41,519 nucleotides of DNA, from positions 1 through 41,519 of the forward strand of contig PEZW01000028.1 of assembly GCA_002773985.1 (NCBI GenBank). The letters run 5' to 3'. A program made the position numbers and the translations under genes. This DNA comes from Candidatus Berkelbacteria bacterium CG10_big_fil_rev_8_21_14_0_10_43_13. Lineage in GTDB: Bacteria > Patescibacteriota > UBA1384 > XYA2-FULL-43-10 > 1-14-0-10-43-13. Each line of letters starts with the position of its first letter. The first letter of the stretch is position 1. This document shows, piece by piece, positions 7,860 to 16,713 of the stretch. The notes under the pieces were generated by a model. It ran no database searches, was not told where the DNA came from, and worked only from the letters and a program-made list of their open reading frames with translations.

Positions 7860-10055
7860 TTAATACTGTTTGTTGTCTTCGTGGTAATCGTCACCATAAT
7901 TCTGACCACTATCATTGTAGCCAGAAAATCCACCGGAAACCAAAATGTCGCGCGGTTTGGCACCATCAGATGGACCGATCACGCCATTTTCCTCGAGAAT
8001 ATCGAGGAGTCGAGCAGCCCTGGCGTAGCCAACTTTGAGTCGGCGCTGGAGCAGTGAAGCAGACGCTTTACCAGAAGCAACAACCAGGTCAAGCGCTTCA
8101 CCATAAAGATCGTCCTCACTCGAACCATTACCACCGCTGACACCACCGTGAGCAGATTTGCCAAACGATAAAATCGATTCTTCGTATTGTGGTTCTGATT
8201 CATCCTTGAGAAACTTGACCAGGTCGTCGATCTCCGAATCAGAGACAAAACAGCCCTGAATACGACGTGGTTTGACACCAGCCGCCATGAAAAGCATGTC
8301 ACCATTGCCAAGTAATTTTTCACTACCAGACATATCGAGAATCGTCCGGGAATCGACTTGGCTAGCCGTGGCAAAAGCAAGACGTGAATTGATGTTTGCC
8401 TTGATCAGTCCAGTCAGGACATCGACCGATGGCCGCTGCGTCGCAACGATCAGATGAATGCCAGTCGCCCGCGCCATCTGAGCGATTCGGACGATCGAGC
8501 CTTCAACTTCCTTTGAGGAAGTCGCCATCAGATCCGCCAATTCATCGATAATTATAACGATAAATGGCAGCTTACCATCCGGACCCGGTGATTCATTGTA
8601 GGCACCAATATTGCGCTTGCCCAGATCAGAAAACATCTTGTAGCGCCGCTCCATCTCCCAAACCGTCCACTTCAGTGCAGAGACAGTCTTGTCAACATCG
8701 ACTACGACCGGCGTCAGCAAATGCGGAATATCGTTATAACCAATCAGCTCAACCCGTTTCGGGTCGATCAGCATCAAGCGCAAATCACTCGGAGCATTGT
8801 TGAAAAGCAGTGAAGTAATGATCGAGTTGATACAGACTGATTTACCTGAGCCAGTCGCACCGGCGATCATCAGATGAGGCATTTTTTCGAGATCGATGGC
8901 AACTGGTTCACCAGCAACATCACGACCAAGAGCCAGGGCTAATTTGCTTTTTGTCGCCTTGAATTGACTGGAGAGTAAAATTTCTCGAAGCGTCACCTTG
9001 GCAGTATTTTTATTTGGAAGTTCGACACCGACAGCATTTTTGCCTGGAATTGGTGCTTCGATCCTGATGCTCTTGGCTGACAAGGCCAAGGCTAGATCGT
9101 TTTGACGGGCAACGATTTGATTTAGCTTGACACCCTCGCTCGGCTTGATCGTGTACTGCGTCACTGTCGGTCCGACATTGGCATCGCCCAGAGCAACTTC
9201 AACGCCAAAAGTCTTCAGGCATTTCTGAATCGCTTCAGCGTTCTTGTAAATATTGCCTGGATCAGCCACCTCGTCCAGCTCTTTCAAAATTTCAATTGTA
9301 GGATATTCCCAGTTGACATCTTTCCTGACGATCGGTAATTCGCGCGGTGTCTCCATGACTGGAGCCTTAGCTGCTGGCTGGAGAGAAGATTTGCGTCGGC
9401 CGGAAAACTTACGCCTGACTGATTCGAAAACAGAGACCCTGGCTTCCGGCGCGCAGTTGACGTTGATCTCGTCTTCATCGGATTCCCCAGTCTTGATGCC
9501 GAGGAGTTCGTAGAGCGACAGATTGAAGATCATCATCACAGCGATGACAATCAAGATAATAGTGAGTAAGAAAGTCGGGAAAAGCCCGATCGCGTTGCGG
9601 AGTGGCCCTGAGACAGCATAGCCGATTGAACCGCCGTACTGGCCGTTTGATGCCGCTTCCTTTGCCGCTTCGATTGGGATGAAAAGATGTAGAAAAGCCG
9701 GCACTGAAATTATCAATAGAGCAAGCCCGATAAATTCGGCGATGCGATATTTTTTCTTTGGCGAGAGCAATATCACGCCGGTGTAAAACAAAACGACAAC
9801 AAAAATATAGGCAGTGAAAGAACCGAAAAGCTTGCTAATCAAAACCGAAAAAGTCAGACCAAGCACGCCGGCTTTGCCGATAAATCCAAGCATAAAGACG
9901 ACAGCCAGAATAATGAAAAAAAGTGAGAAAATGATCCGCCAGGTTTCTTTGCTCAAACCAAGCGACCAGTCAAAGACAAAATCACCCCAATCATTTTCTT
10001 TTTGATACCACTTCTTTCGTGGTTTTTTCTTTGGATGAACTCTGCGCCGACCCAT
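7860..10055 (-). CDS. ftsK: DNA translocase FtsK
   Basis: Septal DNA pump that clears chromosomes from the division plane. The N-terminal about 190 residues hold four or five membrane spans, followed by a short basic linker, the alpha/beta motor with Walker A GATGSGKS at about residues 399-406 and Walker B IVIIIDELADLM, and a C-terminal winged-helix gamma domain (LVVASGKASASLLQRRLKVG, then RLLDILEENGVIG) that reads KOPS-type sites. The 731-residue length is that of SpoIIIE/FtsK proteins with a short linker. The ATG at 10055 is preferred over an upstream in-frame GTG (10067) because GAGGGA is correctly spaced from it. It ends in a Tyr/Gly/Asp-rich tail. Confidence 0.96.
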   Translation of the reverse strand: MGRRRVHPKKKPRKKWYQKENDWGDFVFDWSLGLSKETWRIIFSLFFIILAVVFMLGFIGKAGVLGLTFSVLISKLFGSFTAYIFVVVLFYTGVILLSPKKKYRIAEFIGLALLIISVPAFLHLFIPIEAAKEAASNGQYGGSIGYAVSGPLRNAIGLFPTFLLTIILIVIAVMMIFNLSLYELLGIKTGESDEDEINVNCAPEARVSVFESVRRKFSGRRKSSLQPAAKAPVMETPRELPIVRKDVNWEYPTIEILKELDEVADPGNIYKNAEAIQKCLKTFGVEVALGDANVGPTVTQYTIKPSEGVKLNQIVARQNDLALALSAKSIRIEAPIPGKNAVGVELPNKNTAKVTLREILLSSQFKATKSKLALALGRDVAGEPVAIDLEKMPHLMIAGATGSGKSVCINSIITSLLFNNAPSDLRLMLIDPKRVELIGYNDIPHLLTPVVVDVDKTVSALKWTVWEMERRYKMFSDLGKRNIGAYNESPGPDGKLPFIVIIIDELADLMATSSKEVEGSIVRIAQMARATGIHLIVATQRPSVDVLTGLIKANINSRLAFATASQVDSRTILDMSGSEKLLGNGDMLFMAAGVKPRRIQGCFVSDSEIDDLVKFLKDESEPQYEESILSFGKSAHGGVSGGNGSSEDDLYGEALDLVVASGKASASLLQRRLKVGYARAARLLDILEENGVIGPSDGAKPRDILVSGGFSGYNDSGQNYGDDYHEDNKQY

Positions 10056-10217
10056 ACATTCCCTCACTTATATTAGAATACAGAATTAAGAATCAAGCTA
10101 ATCCTCTAATCAAAACTCTGGCTGAATTCTTTATTCTGAATTCCGTCCAGCTTTCCTACTATTATAGTTCAATCACATGAGCGTTGCAAATAAACGGAGT
10201 GAAATAAATACTGTTAA

Positions 10218-10263
10218 ACAAATTCTACAAATATGGACGATCGTCCATATTTGTAGAATTTGT
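10218..10263. repeat. Perfect 46-base palindrome
   Basis: Every base pairs with its mirror across the centre between 10240 and 10241; the centre is GGACGATCGTCC and the outer ends are ACAAATTC / GAATTTGT. No loop remains, so as DNA it could form a cruciform and as RNA a long hairpin. It lies about 150 bases beyond the rnj stop and upstream of ftsK. Two relatives are at 22298-22343 and 29345-29398. Confidence 0.9.
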
Positions 10264-10290
10264 AATTTGTATATAAAATGGATTGTTACA

Positions 10291-10332
10291 AAAAAAGATC
10301 GCCAGCTCCCCCCTGAGCTCGGCGACCTTTTC
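10291..10332. terminator. Bidirectional hairpin downstream of rnj
   Basis: Inverted repeat AAAAGATCGCCAGCTC against GAGCTCGGCGACCTTTT with a short C-rich loop, flanked by an A run on one side and a T run on the other. The placement 80 bases after the rnj stop (minus strand) fits a rho-independent terminator for rnj. Confidence 0.7.
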
Positions 10333-10343
10333 ACTTTTCTGGC

Positions 10344-10408
10344 CTTAATACATAATACGTTATACATAATACATAATACGTAATACGTAATACGTTATAC
10401 GTTATACG
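10344..10408. repeat. Short-word repeat (TAATACGT / TTATACGT)
   Basis: About eight copies of an 8-9 base word (CATAATACGT, TAATACGTAATACG, GTTATACGTTATACG) directly abutting the rnj stop codon. Spacing is not fixed and the copies vary, so this is neither a CRISPR array nor a clean tandem repeat. Confidence 0.8.
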
Positions 10409-10412
10409 GTTT

Positions 10413-12359
10413 TTAAACTTCGATAACCACTGGTATGACCATCGGTTTGCGTTCGGTTTCTTTGAACAAGAAGTCAGATAATTCATCGCGTAGTTTTTGT
10501 TTGACTGTGCCAAAGTCAGCTTTGGCACTACCTGCACTCTTGGTCAGATATTTGGCAAAAATTTTCTTGACTTCAGCTCTAGCCTTGTGAACTAGATCCT
10601 CGCTCTCGCGCATATAGATAAAACCGCGGGAGATAATATCGGGTGAAGTCAGAACCTGATTGGTCTGGTGATCGACAGTGACAATGACGACGAAAATTCC
10701 TTCCTCGGCCATCGCCTTGCGATCGCGTAGAACGATATTGCCGACATCACCAACACCAAGACCATCAACCATGACATAGGCCGCCGGAACTCGTTTGTTG
10801 GTCACTTCGCCATGACCTTTACTAAATTCCATCACCTGACCATCATCGCCGACAAGACAGTGATTTTCATCAACAATTCCCATCTCTCGAGCGATACGGC
10901 AGTGCATCATCAATTTATGACGCTCACCGTGAATCGGGATGAGATATTTCGGACGGATCAAGGCTAGCATTAATTTAATGTCTTCCTGATTGGCGTGACC
11001 AGAGGTATGGACATCCATCAATTTCTGATAAATGACCTGAGCACCTGCACGAAAGAGATTATCCATGACATGTGAAACCGATCTTTCGTTGCCTGGAATT
11101 GGTGATGAAGACAGGATAACAAGGTCACCGCGTTTCATCTTGACTTGGCGATGTTCGCCGTTGGCGATTCTCGTCAGTGCGGCATTGTCCTCACCCTGAG
11201 AACCGGTACAGACGATGACAATTTTATCATCAGAATATTTATTGAGATCCTTGGCATCGATAATTGTGTCTTTTGGTACGACTAAGGCCTCAAGAGAAAT
11301 GGCGATTTCGACAGTCGTCAGCATACTGCGACCGACAAAACAAATCTTGCGGTTTAGTTTTTTCGAGACATTTAAGATCTGCTGGATGCGTGAGATTAGT
11401 GTCGAAAATGTTGAGACAAAAATACGTTGATTGGCATTTTCCATAATAGAGAGCAGAGATCTTTCGATTTCTCTTTCAGAGATTGAAACGCCTGCTTTTT
11501 CGATGTTGGTCGACTCAGAAAGCATCACTAGTGGCTTCTTGGCACCGATCATCGCCAAAGCTGAAAAGTCAGCTGGTTTGCCATCGGCCGGTGTATGATC
11601 AAATTTATAGTCACCTGTGTGGACGACTATACCCTCAGGAGTGTCGATTTCGATCCCCATCGCCTGTGGAATACTGTGTGTCAGACGAAAAGTCGAGATC
11701 TTGAAGACACCCTGCTGGATGACATCCTCGCCAATTTTAATCGGTGAGAGTTTGGCGGTTTTATCAAGACCAAATTCTTCGAGCTTGCTCTTGATAATGC
11801 CCAGACTCAATGGCGAACCATAGATAGTTGGCGAACCGATCTTTTCGTAGATATAAGGAATCGCGCCAATGTGATCAAGGTGGGCGTGAGTAATCCAGAG
11901 TCCACGGATTTTTTGCTTGTTCTGTTCGAGATATGTAACGTCGGGCAGAACATAGTCAACGCCCGGCATTGTTTCGTCTGGGAACATAAAACCCATATCG
12001 ACGACGACAATGTCGTTTTTGTATTCGAAAACAGTCGAGTTCTTACCACCTGTCTCCTCGACACCACCAAGCGGGATGATTTTTAATTTTGGTTCGTAAA
12101 AAAACTTCGACTGTTTTTGTGGATTGACCGATTGAGCCGTATAGCGAGGCTCTTCCTGCTTTGTTCTATTGTCTGGTTTCTGACCCATCCTGTCATTTGG
12201 CAGAGCACGGTTTTTGAGTTTTGATCTAGGAGAGAAACGAGTGTTGACAGCATCGTTTTTCAACGCGTTATCTAGTAACTTGCTCCGACTTGTCCCGCGA
12301 AGCCCATTGGGCGAAGTAGGATCAGAACCGGAATGTTTAGTTTGTGTTTGTTCGTTCAT
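10413..12359 (-). CDS. rnj: Ribonuclease J
   Basis: Metallo-beta-lactamase/beta-CASP ribonuclease for mRNA decay and rRNA processing. The core begins at about residue 91 (KLKIIPLGGVEETGGKN) and carries the Zn motif HAHLDH at 158-163, the later HTGDYKFD motif, and the beta-CASP signature SGHANQEDIKLMLALIRPKY followed by HGERH. The first about 90 residues are a basic, disordered extension; part of it (12287-12332) is translated from a dispersed repeat related to CTTCGCCCAATGGGCTTCGC. The start at 12359 is preferred to an in-frame ATG at 12410, whose extra 17 codons fall in spacer repeat. No strong Shine-Dalgarno is seen for either. Confidence 0.95.
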   Translation of the reverse strand: MNEQTQTKHSGSDPTSPNGLRGTSRSKLLDNALKNDAVNTRFSPRSKLKNRALPNDRMGQKPDNRTKQEEPRYTAQSVNPQKQSKFFYEPKLKIIPLGGVEETGGKNSTVFEYKNDIVVVDMGFMFPDETMPGVDYVLPDVTYLEQNKQKIRGLWITHAHLDHIGAIPYIYEKIGSPTIYGSPLSLGIIKSKLEEFGLDKTAKLSPIKIGEDVIQQGVFKISTFRLTHSIPQAMGIEIDTPEGIVVHTGDYKFDHTPADGKPADFSALAMIGAKKPLVMLSESTNIEKAGVSISEREIERSLLSIMENANQRIFVSTFSTLISRIQQILNVSKKLNRKICFVGRSMLTTVEIAISLEALVVPKDTIIDAKDLNKYSDDKIVIVCTGSQGEDNAALTRIANGEHRQVKMKRGDLVILSSSPIPGNERSVSHVMDNLFRAGAQVIYQKLMDVHTSGHANQEDIKLMLALIRPKYLIPIHGERHKLMMHCRIAREMGIVDENHCLVGDDGQVMEFSKGHGEVTNKRVPAAYVMVDGLGVGDVGNIVLRDRKAMAEEGIFVVIVTVDHQTNQVLTSPDIISRGFIYMRESEDLVHKARAEVKKIFAKYLTKSAGSAKADFGTVKQKLRDELSDFLFKETERKPMVIPVVIEV

Positions 12360-12434
12360 TGTACTAGAATACTGAATCATGAATACTGAATCATGGAGTT
12401 TAAAATCCATAATTCATAATTCTTTATTCATAAT

Positions 12435-13091
12435 TCAAATTAGCCTTTCTTGTTTTAAATTAATAGTTTCTTTCTTGAAGCCTTTATCGGCTTCGTTAAT
12501 TTTTTTTATAATTGTGGGGATTTTTTGGAAATCGCCCATCAGTGTTGATCTGAGCCCTCCATTGTGTAGCGCCGCAGCGGGATGATATAGCGGTAAATAA
12601 ATGATACCGTTCGGACGCTTCAAAGCGTGCCCATGAATCGTCGAGATACTTGGCTGTCCCGGTAGCATCGAGGCAGTGGCGTGGCGGCCGAGGCAGACAA
12701 TAATTTTCGGCTTGATTAATTCAATTTGTCGCTCCAGATATGGCCGGCAGATTTTTTTCTCGTCGTCCTCCGGATCACGATTTTCCGGCGGTCGGCATTT
12801 GACTGTATTAGTGATGAAAACTTTGCTTCGGTCCAGATCGATCGACTCGAGCATACTATCGAGAAATTTACCCGAAGCGCCACAAAACGGAATTCCCTGC
12901 TCATCTTCACTTGCTCCCGGACCCTCACCGATAAACATTATCTCGGCGTCATAGCTTCCCTCACCTGGCACTGCATTTGTTCGCGTCTTGGACAAACGAC
13001 AAAGAGTGCAAGATAAAACTTTATCTCTGATCTCACTTGCAGTGAGCCTGTCGAACCTGTCGAATTCAGCTTTTCGCTCTTTTTCATCCAT
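12435..13091 (-). CDS. Uracil-DNA glycosylase, family 4 (4Fe-4S)
   Basis: Removes uracil from DNA after cytosine deamination. Family-4/5-type motifs are clear: GEGPGASEDEQGIPFCGASG (motif A and the uracil pocket), CLGRHA, and the C-terminal YHPAAALHN. Cluster ligands are C28 and C31 near the N terminus and two further Cys in CRPPENRDPEDDEKKIC. At 218 residues the length is normal. Residues about 9-20 (EFDRFDRLTASE) are translated from a dispersed TTCGACAGG-type repeat at 13031-13067, so the extreme N terminus may be repeat-derived or the true start may be later. It lies 75 bases upstream of rnj on the same strand. Confidence 0.93.
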   Translation of the reverse strand: MDEKERKAEFDRFDRLTASEIRDKVLSCTLCRLSKTRTNAVPGEGSYDAEIMFIGEGPGASEDEQGIPFCGASGKFLDSMLESIDLDRSKVFITNTVKCRPPENRDPEDDEKKICRPYLERQIELIKPKIIVCLGRHATASMLPGQPSISTIHGHALKRPNGIIYLPLYHPAAALHNGGLRSTLMGDFQKIPTIIKKINEADKGFKKETINLKQERLI

Positions 13092-13238
13092 CTAGTATAC
13101 AAATAAGAAAATAGTACTAAATAAAAAATGCACTAAAACCGCATTAGAAAACATAGAACTGCTGAGATCACTCCCTCACAAGTTGCATCTAACATATCAT
13201 ATCGAGATTTGTTTGTCAATGGAAAGTTTTGTAATCAC

Positions 13239-13380
13239 CCACTGTCATTGCGAGCCATTGGGTACTTCCAAGGCGCGGCAATCCTTCGACTTCGCTCAGG
13301 ACAGGTTCTATCATGACAGATTGCCGCGCCTTGATTACAAGTCACAAATCAATGGCTCGCAATGACAGCACAGTGAGTGG
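13239..13380. repeat. MITE-like inverted repeat (CACTGTCATTGCGAG type)
   Basis: Terminal arms CTGTCATTGCGAGCCATTG and CAATGGCTCGCAATGACAG face each other, with a second inner pair AAGGCGCGGCAATC / GATTGCCGCGCCTTG around a repeat-like core CTTCGACTTCGCTCAGGACA. No ORF inside. It is the longest of several TGTCAT...ATGACA elements in this window. It separates the uracil-DNA glycosylase gene from the divergently read 13475 gene. Confidence 0.85.
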
Positions 13381-13440
13381 CTACCGACCGCCAATTTCAA
13401 TTACAACAAGAGAAGTGTCCTCTAAACCCAGCAAAATCGC

Positions 13441-13468
13441 TTGATAAATCAATGTGATATGCGATAAT
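13441..13468 (+). promoter_or_regulatory. Promoter directly abutting the 13475 start (leaderless)
   Basis: TTGATA at 13441-13446, a 16-base spacer, and GATAAT at 13463-13468. A start point 7 bases beyond the -10 falls on or next to the ATG at 13475, and no Shine-Dalgarno lies before that ATG, so the message is predicted to be leaderless. Confidence 0.5.
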
Positions 13469-13474
13469 ACTGTT

Positions 13475-15009
13475 ATGGAAAATGAATTTGAATCACAATT
13501 TTTACCAGAACATGAAGCTAGAAAAGCAGAATTGCTGGTAACAGAAAAGACAAAAATAGGAATTTTAATCGATTTGCGAAACTGGACCAAAGAAAATAGT
13601 TTTCTTTCTCTCGACGATTTCGAAAAGCTTATCACCGAAAAAAGACAGTCTGTCTTGGCTCTTTGGGACACCAATTTTAAAGAGAAATACAACTCTTATA
13701 AATCTTTAGTAGACGAGCTGTATAAAAATATCGAACAAGCCGATGAATTATGCGAATCAGAAGCCCCTCTAGACACTGAAACGTTCGATGCATTAGAAGA
13801 AAGACGAAAAAACTTAGATGAATCGATTTATTCAATGCAAGATCCAGATATCACCTTCATGGGGGAAATTGACCGTTTTGTTAAAACTATGGTCACAAAA
13901 AAGAGGCAAGTAGCTGAGCTTGAACAGATAGATAATTCAAGTGAATTATTTTGGGCAAAAATTTCAGAAATTACAAGCATTAATTTTGACGATGTCAATA
14001 CTGATTTAGCGACTATCGAAAGTTCGGGTCATTGTATAAATATTATTTTGCCAGCAAATGAATACCGAAAAATCTTTCATGACCGAAGCGTTGGTACGCA
14101 CCAAGCTAATTCTGCAGTTAGCTTTATAATTCTGGGAGAGGACCAAAACGCTACAATTTCGCATGAAAATAATCACAATCTTTCTGACTCATTTACTCCC
14201 TGTCCATTGGATGATGAGATGATGATAAAATGGATTGCTAGAAGAATAGAAATAATGAAGAAAAAAAAGGGACAGAAGAGTATGATTATCTCCAACAACG
14301 TAACATCAAAAATATCAAGCGCAGTTTTTCAGAATTATTCGGTGAATTAGTCGCAGATTTTGATCAGCAGCCAGGAAGATCGACTGTACACACATTAATA
14401 CACTATGCATTAACATCTTTTGACAGCATCACAAATTTTGTTAAGACCATAAGGGACGAAGAAATAAAATCAGAGCTAATTGAAGCACTAGAGAAACTCA
14501 AGGAAACAATCTGTAAAAACCTGTCTATTCTGGAAAAAATACTATTTTTTAGCGATATAATGGAGAACCGCGAAGAAGTCCAAGCAGCACTTATACTTCA
14601 TGGACCTGATGGATACAGAAAGACGGAGCGCTACCTGGTAAATACTTATGGCGCGGATCTATACAATTCTATCGATATGATGCGCCCTCCCGTTCTGTCT
14701 CGAATTACCGGTACAGGCGAAGCTGTAAGCCAAAGTTACTTTTCTCAACTCAATTTACATCCTGACGATCATCTGATGTTGTACATGTATAGATTGCGAT
14801 TGCCTTCTCAACAAATAAAAGAAAAAATATTTTTATACGAGAAAGAGATGTTGCGTAAAACAAGAAGTCTCAAAAAAATAAAAGGGATTATCAAAAATCT
14901 GATCAAAAGTGGCAACATTGAGATCCTAGAAAATCTTGCCGAGGTATCCCAAAATCAAAAAATGAAAGACCTAATTCTAGATTCTTTGGCTGGTGTGCAA
15001 CGAAAATAG
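13475..15009 (+). CDS. HExxH zincin-like protein requiring a -1 frameshift
   Basis: I do not recognise the family. Frame one (13475-14350) encodes 291 residues: mostly charged helices over the first 165, then a more compact part with the zinc-peptidase motif HENNH at residues 230-234 (VSFIILGEDQNATISHENNH). A continuous second frame, open from about 14269 to 15009, continues the protein with KGTEEYDYLQQRNIKN and a long helical region to a natural end; a separate start at 14560 would be internal. The two frames meet exactly at A AAA AAG (14263-14269): slipping -1 gives a 511-residue product, while not slipping adds 27 residues and stops. A plain one-base indel in the A8 run is the competing explanation. 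The gene is solitary, followed by the convergent dehydrogenase gene. Confidence 0.7.
14263..14269 (+). other. Slippery heptamer A AAA AAG at the frame junction
   Basis: In the zero frame the codons AAA AAG are preceded by A, the same X XXY YYZ heptamer used by dnaX. It lies in an A8 run at 14261-14268 and a -1 slip there opens the downstream frame to 15009. No convincing downstream stem or upstream internal Shine-Dalgarno was seen. Confidence 0.5.
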
Positions 15010-15044
15010 TGGATAGACTCAAGAGATCGTCACCGATATAAATT

Positions 15045-16040
15045 TTACTTCGCTTCGTTGATCGTCTTGCCAGCGAGAAAAGCCGCAATGTTTTCTTTGG
15101 TTGTATTCATAATTCTTTGCAGTGCTTCTTTCGAATTAAAGGCGTTGTGTGGCGTGACAATCACCTTGGGATTCTTTAGCAAAATATTGTTTGCCATATC
15201 AATCGTTGCCTGAACCCGCGAGAATTTCTTGGACAATAATTGCCACTCTTCTTTAATATCACTTTCGCCTTCGAGAACATCGATACCGACACCAGCCAAA
15301 GTGCCATCTTGCAAAGCCGAGACCAGCGCCGTCGTTTCGACTAGACCACCGCGAGCAGTATTGATCAGATAGGCACCCTTTTTTATCTTGCCAATATTTT
15401 TAGCTGAGATCAGGTAACGAGTCTTTTCGTTTAATGGCAAGTGAAGCGTTATAATATCAGATTTAGACAATAGATCATCAAGATCGACATAATCCAAGCT
15501 GAAGTGATCGATCAAATCATTGTTGGGAAACGGATCATAAGCGATCGGGCGCATCTCGAAGCCATGAGCCATGCGGACGACGTGACTACCGATCTTGCCG
15601 GTGCCGACGACGCCGATGGTTTTGCCTTTCAGATCGAAACCGCGCAATTGGCTCAAGTCAAAATTACCGAGCCTTGTCTGATTGGCACTCTCGACGATCT
15701 TGCGCGACAAAGCCAAAATCAATGCAAAAGTATGCTCAGCAACTGTATTTTCACCGTACGACGGCACGTTTGAGACAACAATATTGCGTTTTTTGCACTC
15801 AGCGATGTCAATATGATCATAGCCGGTCGAGCGAGTGGCAATGAATTTTAGGTTTGGCAATTTATCAAGAGTTTTAGCGTCTACTTTGGAGTAAATAAAA
15901 ACCGAGACGATTTCGGCGTCGATTTTCTGATCCAGCTCATCGGTCAGCGGTTCATCGACAAAAGACAATTCTTGATCGGCTAATTCTTTTTGAAAATATT
16001 TCTTTTCCCATTCCTCGAGCTCAAAAAAGGCAATTTTCAT
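15045..16040 (-). CDS. D-isomer-specific 2-hydroxyacid dehydrogenase (D-lactate dehydrogenase-like)
   Basis: NAD-dependent 2-hydroxyacid dehydrogenase, 331 residues, the normal length. The nucleotide-binding motif GTGKIG is at 146-151; the catalytic trio is R230 (NTARGGLV), E258 (DVLEGE) and H298 (TPHNA). The N-terminal catalytic lobe includes RSTGYDHID, as in D-lactate dehydrogenases (ldhA/vanH group). It likely reduces pyruvate to D-lactate to reoxidise NADH in fermentation; substrate is inferred. The ATG at 16040 follows GGAG with five-base spacing and is driven by a good promoter (16072-16099). Confidence 0.92.
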   Translation of the reverse strand: MKIAFFELEEWEKKYFQKELADQELSFVDEPLTDELDQKIDAEIVSVFIYSKVDAKTLDKLPNLKFIATRSTGYDHIDIAECKKRNIVVSNVPSYGENTVAEHTFALILALSRKIVESANQTRLGNFDLSQLRGFDLKGKTIGVVGTGKIGSHVVRMAHGFEMRPIAYDPFPNNDLIDHFSLDYVDLDDLLSKSDIITLHLPLNEKTRYLISAKNIGKIKKGAYLINTARGGLVETTALVSALQDGTLAGVGIDVLEGESDIKEEWQLLSKKFSRVQATIDMANNILLKNPKVIVTPHNAFNSKEALQRIMNTTKENIAAFLAGKTINEAK

Positions 16041-16071
16041 TTTTACTCCAAAATAATTGTTTGTTAATCAG

Positions 16072-16099
16072 ATTATAGTGTAATTGGAAAATTATGCAA
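16072..16099 (-). promoter_or_regulatory. Promoter of the 2-hydroxyacid dehydrogenase
   Basis: On the minus strand TTGCAT (16094-16099), a 16-base spacer and a perfect TATAAT (16072-16077), about 30 bases before the start codon. Confidence 0.7.
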
Positions 16100-16131
16100 A
16101 GTTTTAAATTTTCAGTCATAAAACGAAGGAA

Positions 16132-16175
16132 GCCCTCCGGTGCAATCGCGTGTGTAGCGCGATGCTCCGAAGGGC
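16132..16175 (-). terminator. GC-rich hairpin after the Cys-rich orphan
   Basis: Nested inverted repeats GCCCTCCGG / CCGAAGGGC outside and ATCGCG / CGCGAT inside, 33 bases after the stop of the 16209-16418 gene. On the minus strand it is followed by CTTCCTTCGTTTT, a partial T-rich tail. Confidence 0.65.
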
Positions 16176-16208
16176 AACCGGTTCTTGCTGGCCCGGGCGG
16201 GGGCGAGG

Positions 16209-16418
16209 CTAGCCGAAATCGAGGTGATATGACCTCTCCTCTCCGTCCTTGGTGAGCATCACCCCCCTCGAAGTGTTCTCGCTCGGCTTCTCCAGCCGGC
16301 AGAGTTCCGAGGTGCCCTTGCCGCGACCCCCACAAGTCTCAGCAACAGAGCAACCCCTTTCACAGGGGAGGTCGACCGTCGGCGCAGGACCCCCCGACAG
16401 TGCATGACAACCCGCCAT
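16209..16418 (-). CDS. Cys-rich small orphan protein (69 aa)
   Basis: No family recognised. A short hydrophilic protein starting MAGCHALSGGPAPTVDLPC with Cys at 4, 19, 23, 30 and 41, a Gly-rich middle (GGRGKGTSE) and a charged tail. No signal peptide or membrane span. The start was set at the ATG at 16418, with GGTGGGAG upstream, inside a longer open frame that begins in non-coding spacer. It has its own promoter (TTGACT-17-TATAAG) and terminator hairpin, so it is a complete single-gene transcription unit. Base composition is visibly GC-richer than its neighbours. The Cys spacing could bind metal but no known knuckle is matched. Confidence 0.65.
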   Translation of the reverse strand: MAGCHALSGGPAPTVDLPCERGCSVAETCGGRGKGTSELCRLEKPSENTSRGVMLTKDGEERSYHLDFG

Positions 16419-16457
16419 TTCAAATTCTCCCACCAGCACATTGCTGGTATGCCTAAA

Positions 16458-16486
16458 CTTATACAACAAAAACATTGCCCAGTCAA
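16458..16486 (-). promoter_or_regulatory. Promoter of the Cys-rich orphan
   Basis: Minus strand TTGACT (16481-16486), 17-base spacer, TATAAG (16458-16463). A near-consensus sigma-70-type promoter pointing at the ATG at 16418; it is one of the strongest in the window. Confidence 0.75.
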
Positions 16487-16534
16487 TTGAATTTATTTTT
16501 TCTTTCTGGTACGTTGTGCTTAGTTGACACGGAG

Positions 16535-16600
16535 TGTCATCCCGCACTTGATGCGGGATCTTATTAAATTGAAAGATTCCCGATCAAGTCGGGAATGACA
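16535..16600. repeat. MITE-like TGTCAT...ATGACA element
   Basis: 66 bases bounded by TGTCATCCCG and CGGGAATGACA, with inner hairpins CCCGCACTTGATGCGGG and CCCGATCAAGTCGGG. Lies 13 bases upstream of the ychF 5-prime remnant. Confidence 0.85.
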
Positions 16601-16613
16601 GAACTAAAAAAAT

Positions 16614-16655
16614 ATGAGTTTAAAGATAGGCATCGTCGGATTGCCAAACGTCGGC
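16614..16655 (+). pseudogene. Remnant of the 5-prime end of an older ychF
   Basis: Fourteen codons reading MSLKIGIVGLPNVG, which matches the first 14 residues of the intact YchF downstream (MSLKIAIVGLPNVG) with one amino-acid change but many synonymous base differences. After 16655 the similarity stops at an inserted palindromic repeat (CCCCACTTCGCTAAAG ... GCGGGG). The divergence rules out a recent tandem copy. It pairs with the 3-prime remnant at 17898-17930. Confidence 0.8.
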
Positions 16656-16713
16656 CCCACTTCGCTAAAGCTACGCGGGGCGAGTCTGCTGAAAGTAATA
16701 TTTGGAGAGTCGA

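Noticed and set aside
8564-8803. Long antisense ORFs inside ftsK, groEL, recA, ppsA and hppA
   Set aside because: They mirror codon structure of strongly recognised genes on the other strand and have no ribosome sites or family similarity.
10344-10408. Short repeated units that could suggest a CRISPR array
   Set aside because: The words are only 8-9 bases, overlap each other, have no regular spacers and no cas genes nearby.
12360-12410. RNase J start at 12410
   Set aside because: The added residues come from a CATAATTC-type word repeat and there is no ribosome site.
14560-15009. An independent 149-residue gene
   Set aside because: Its frame is open without stops back to the slippery site at 14263 and the upstream codons look protein-like, so it is the C-terminal part of the 13475 gene.
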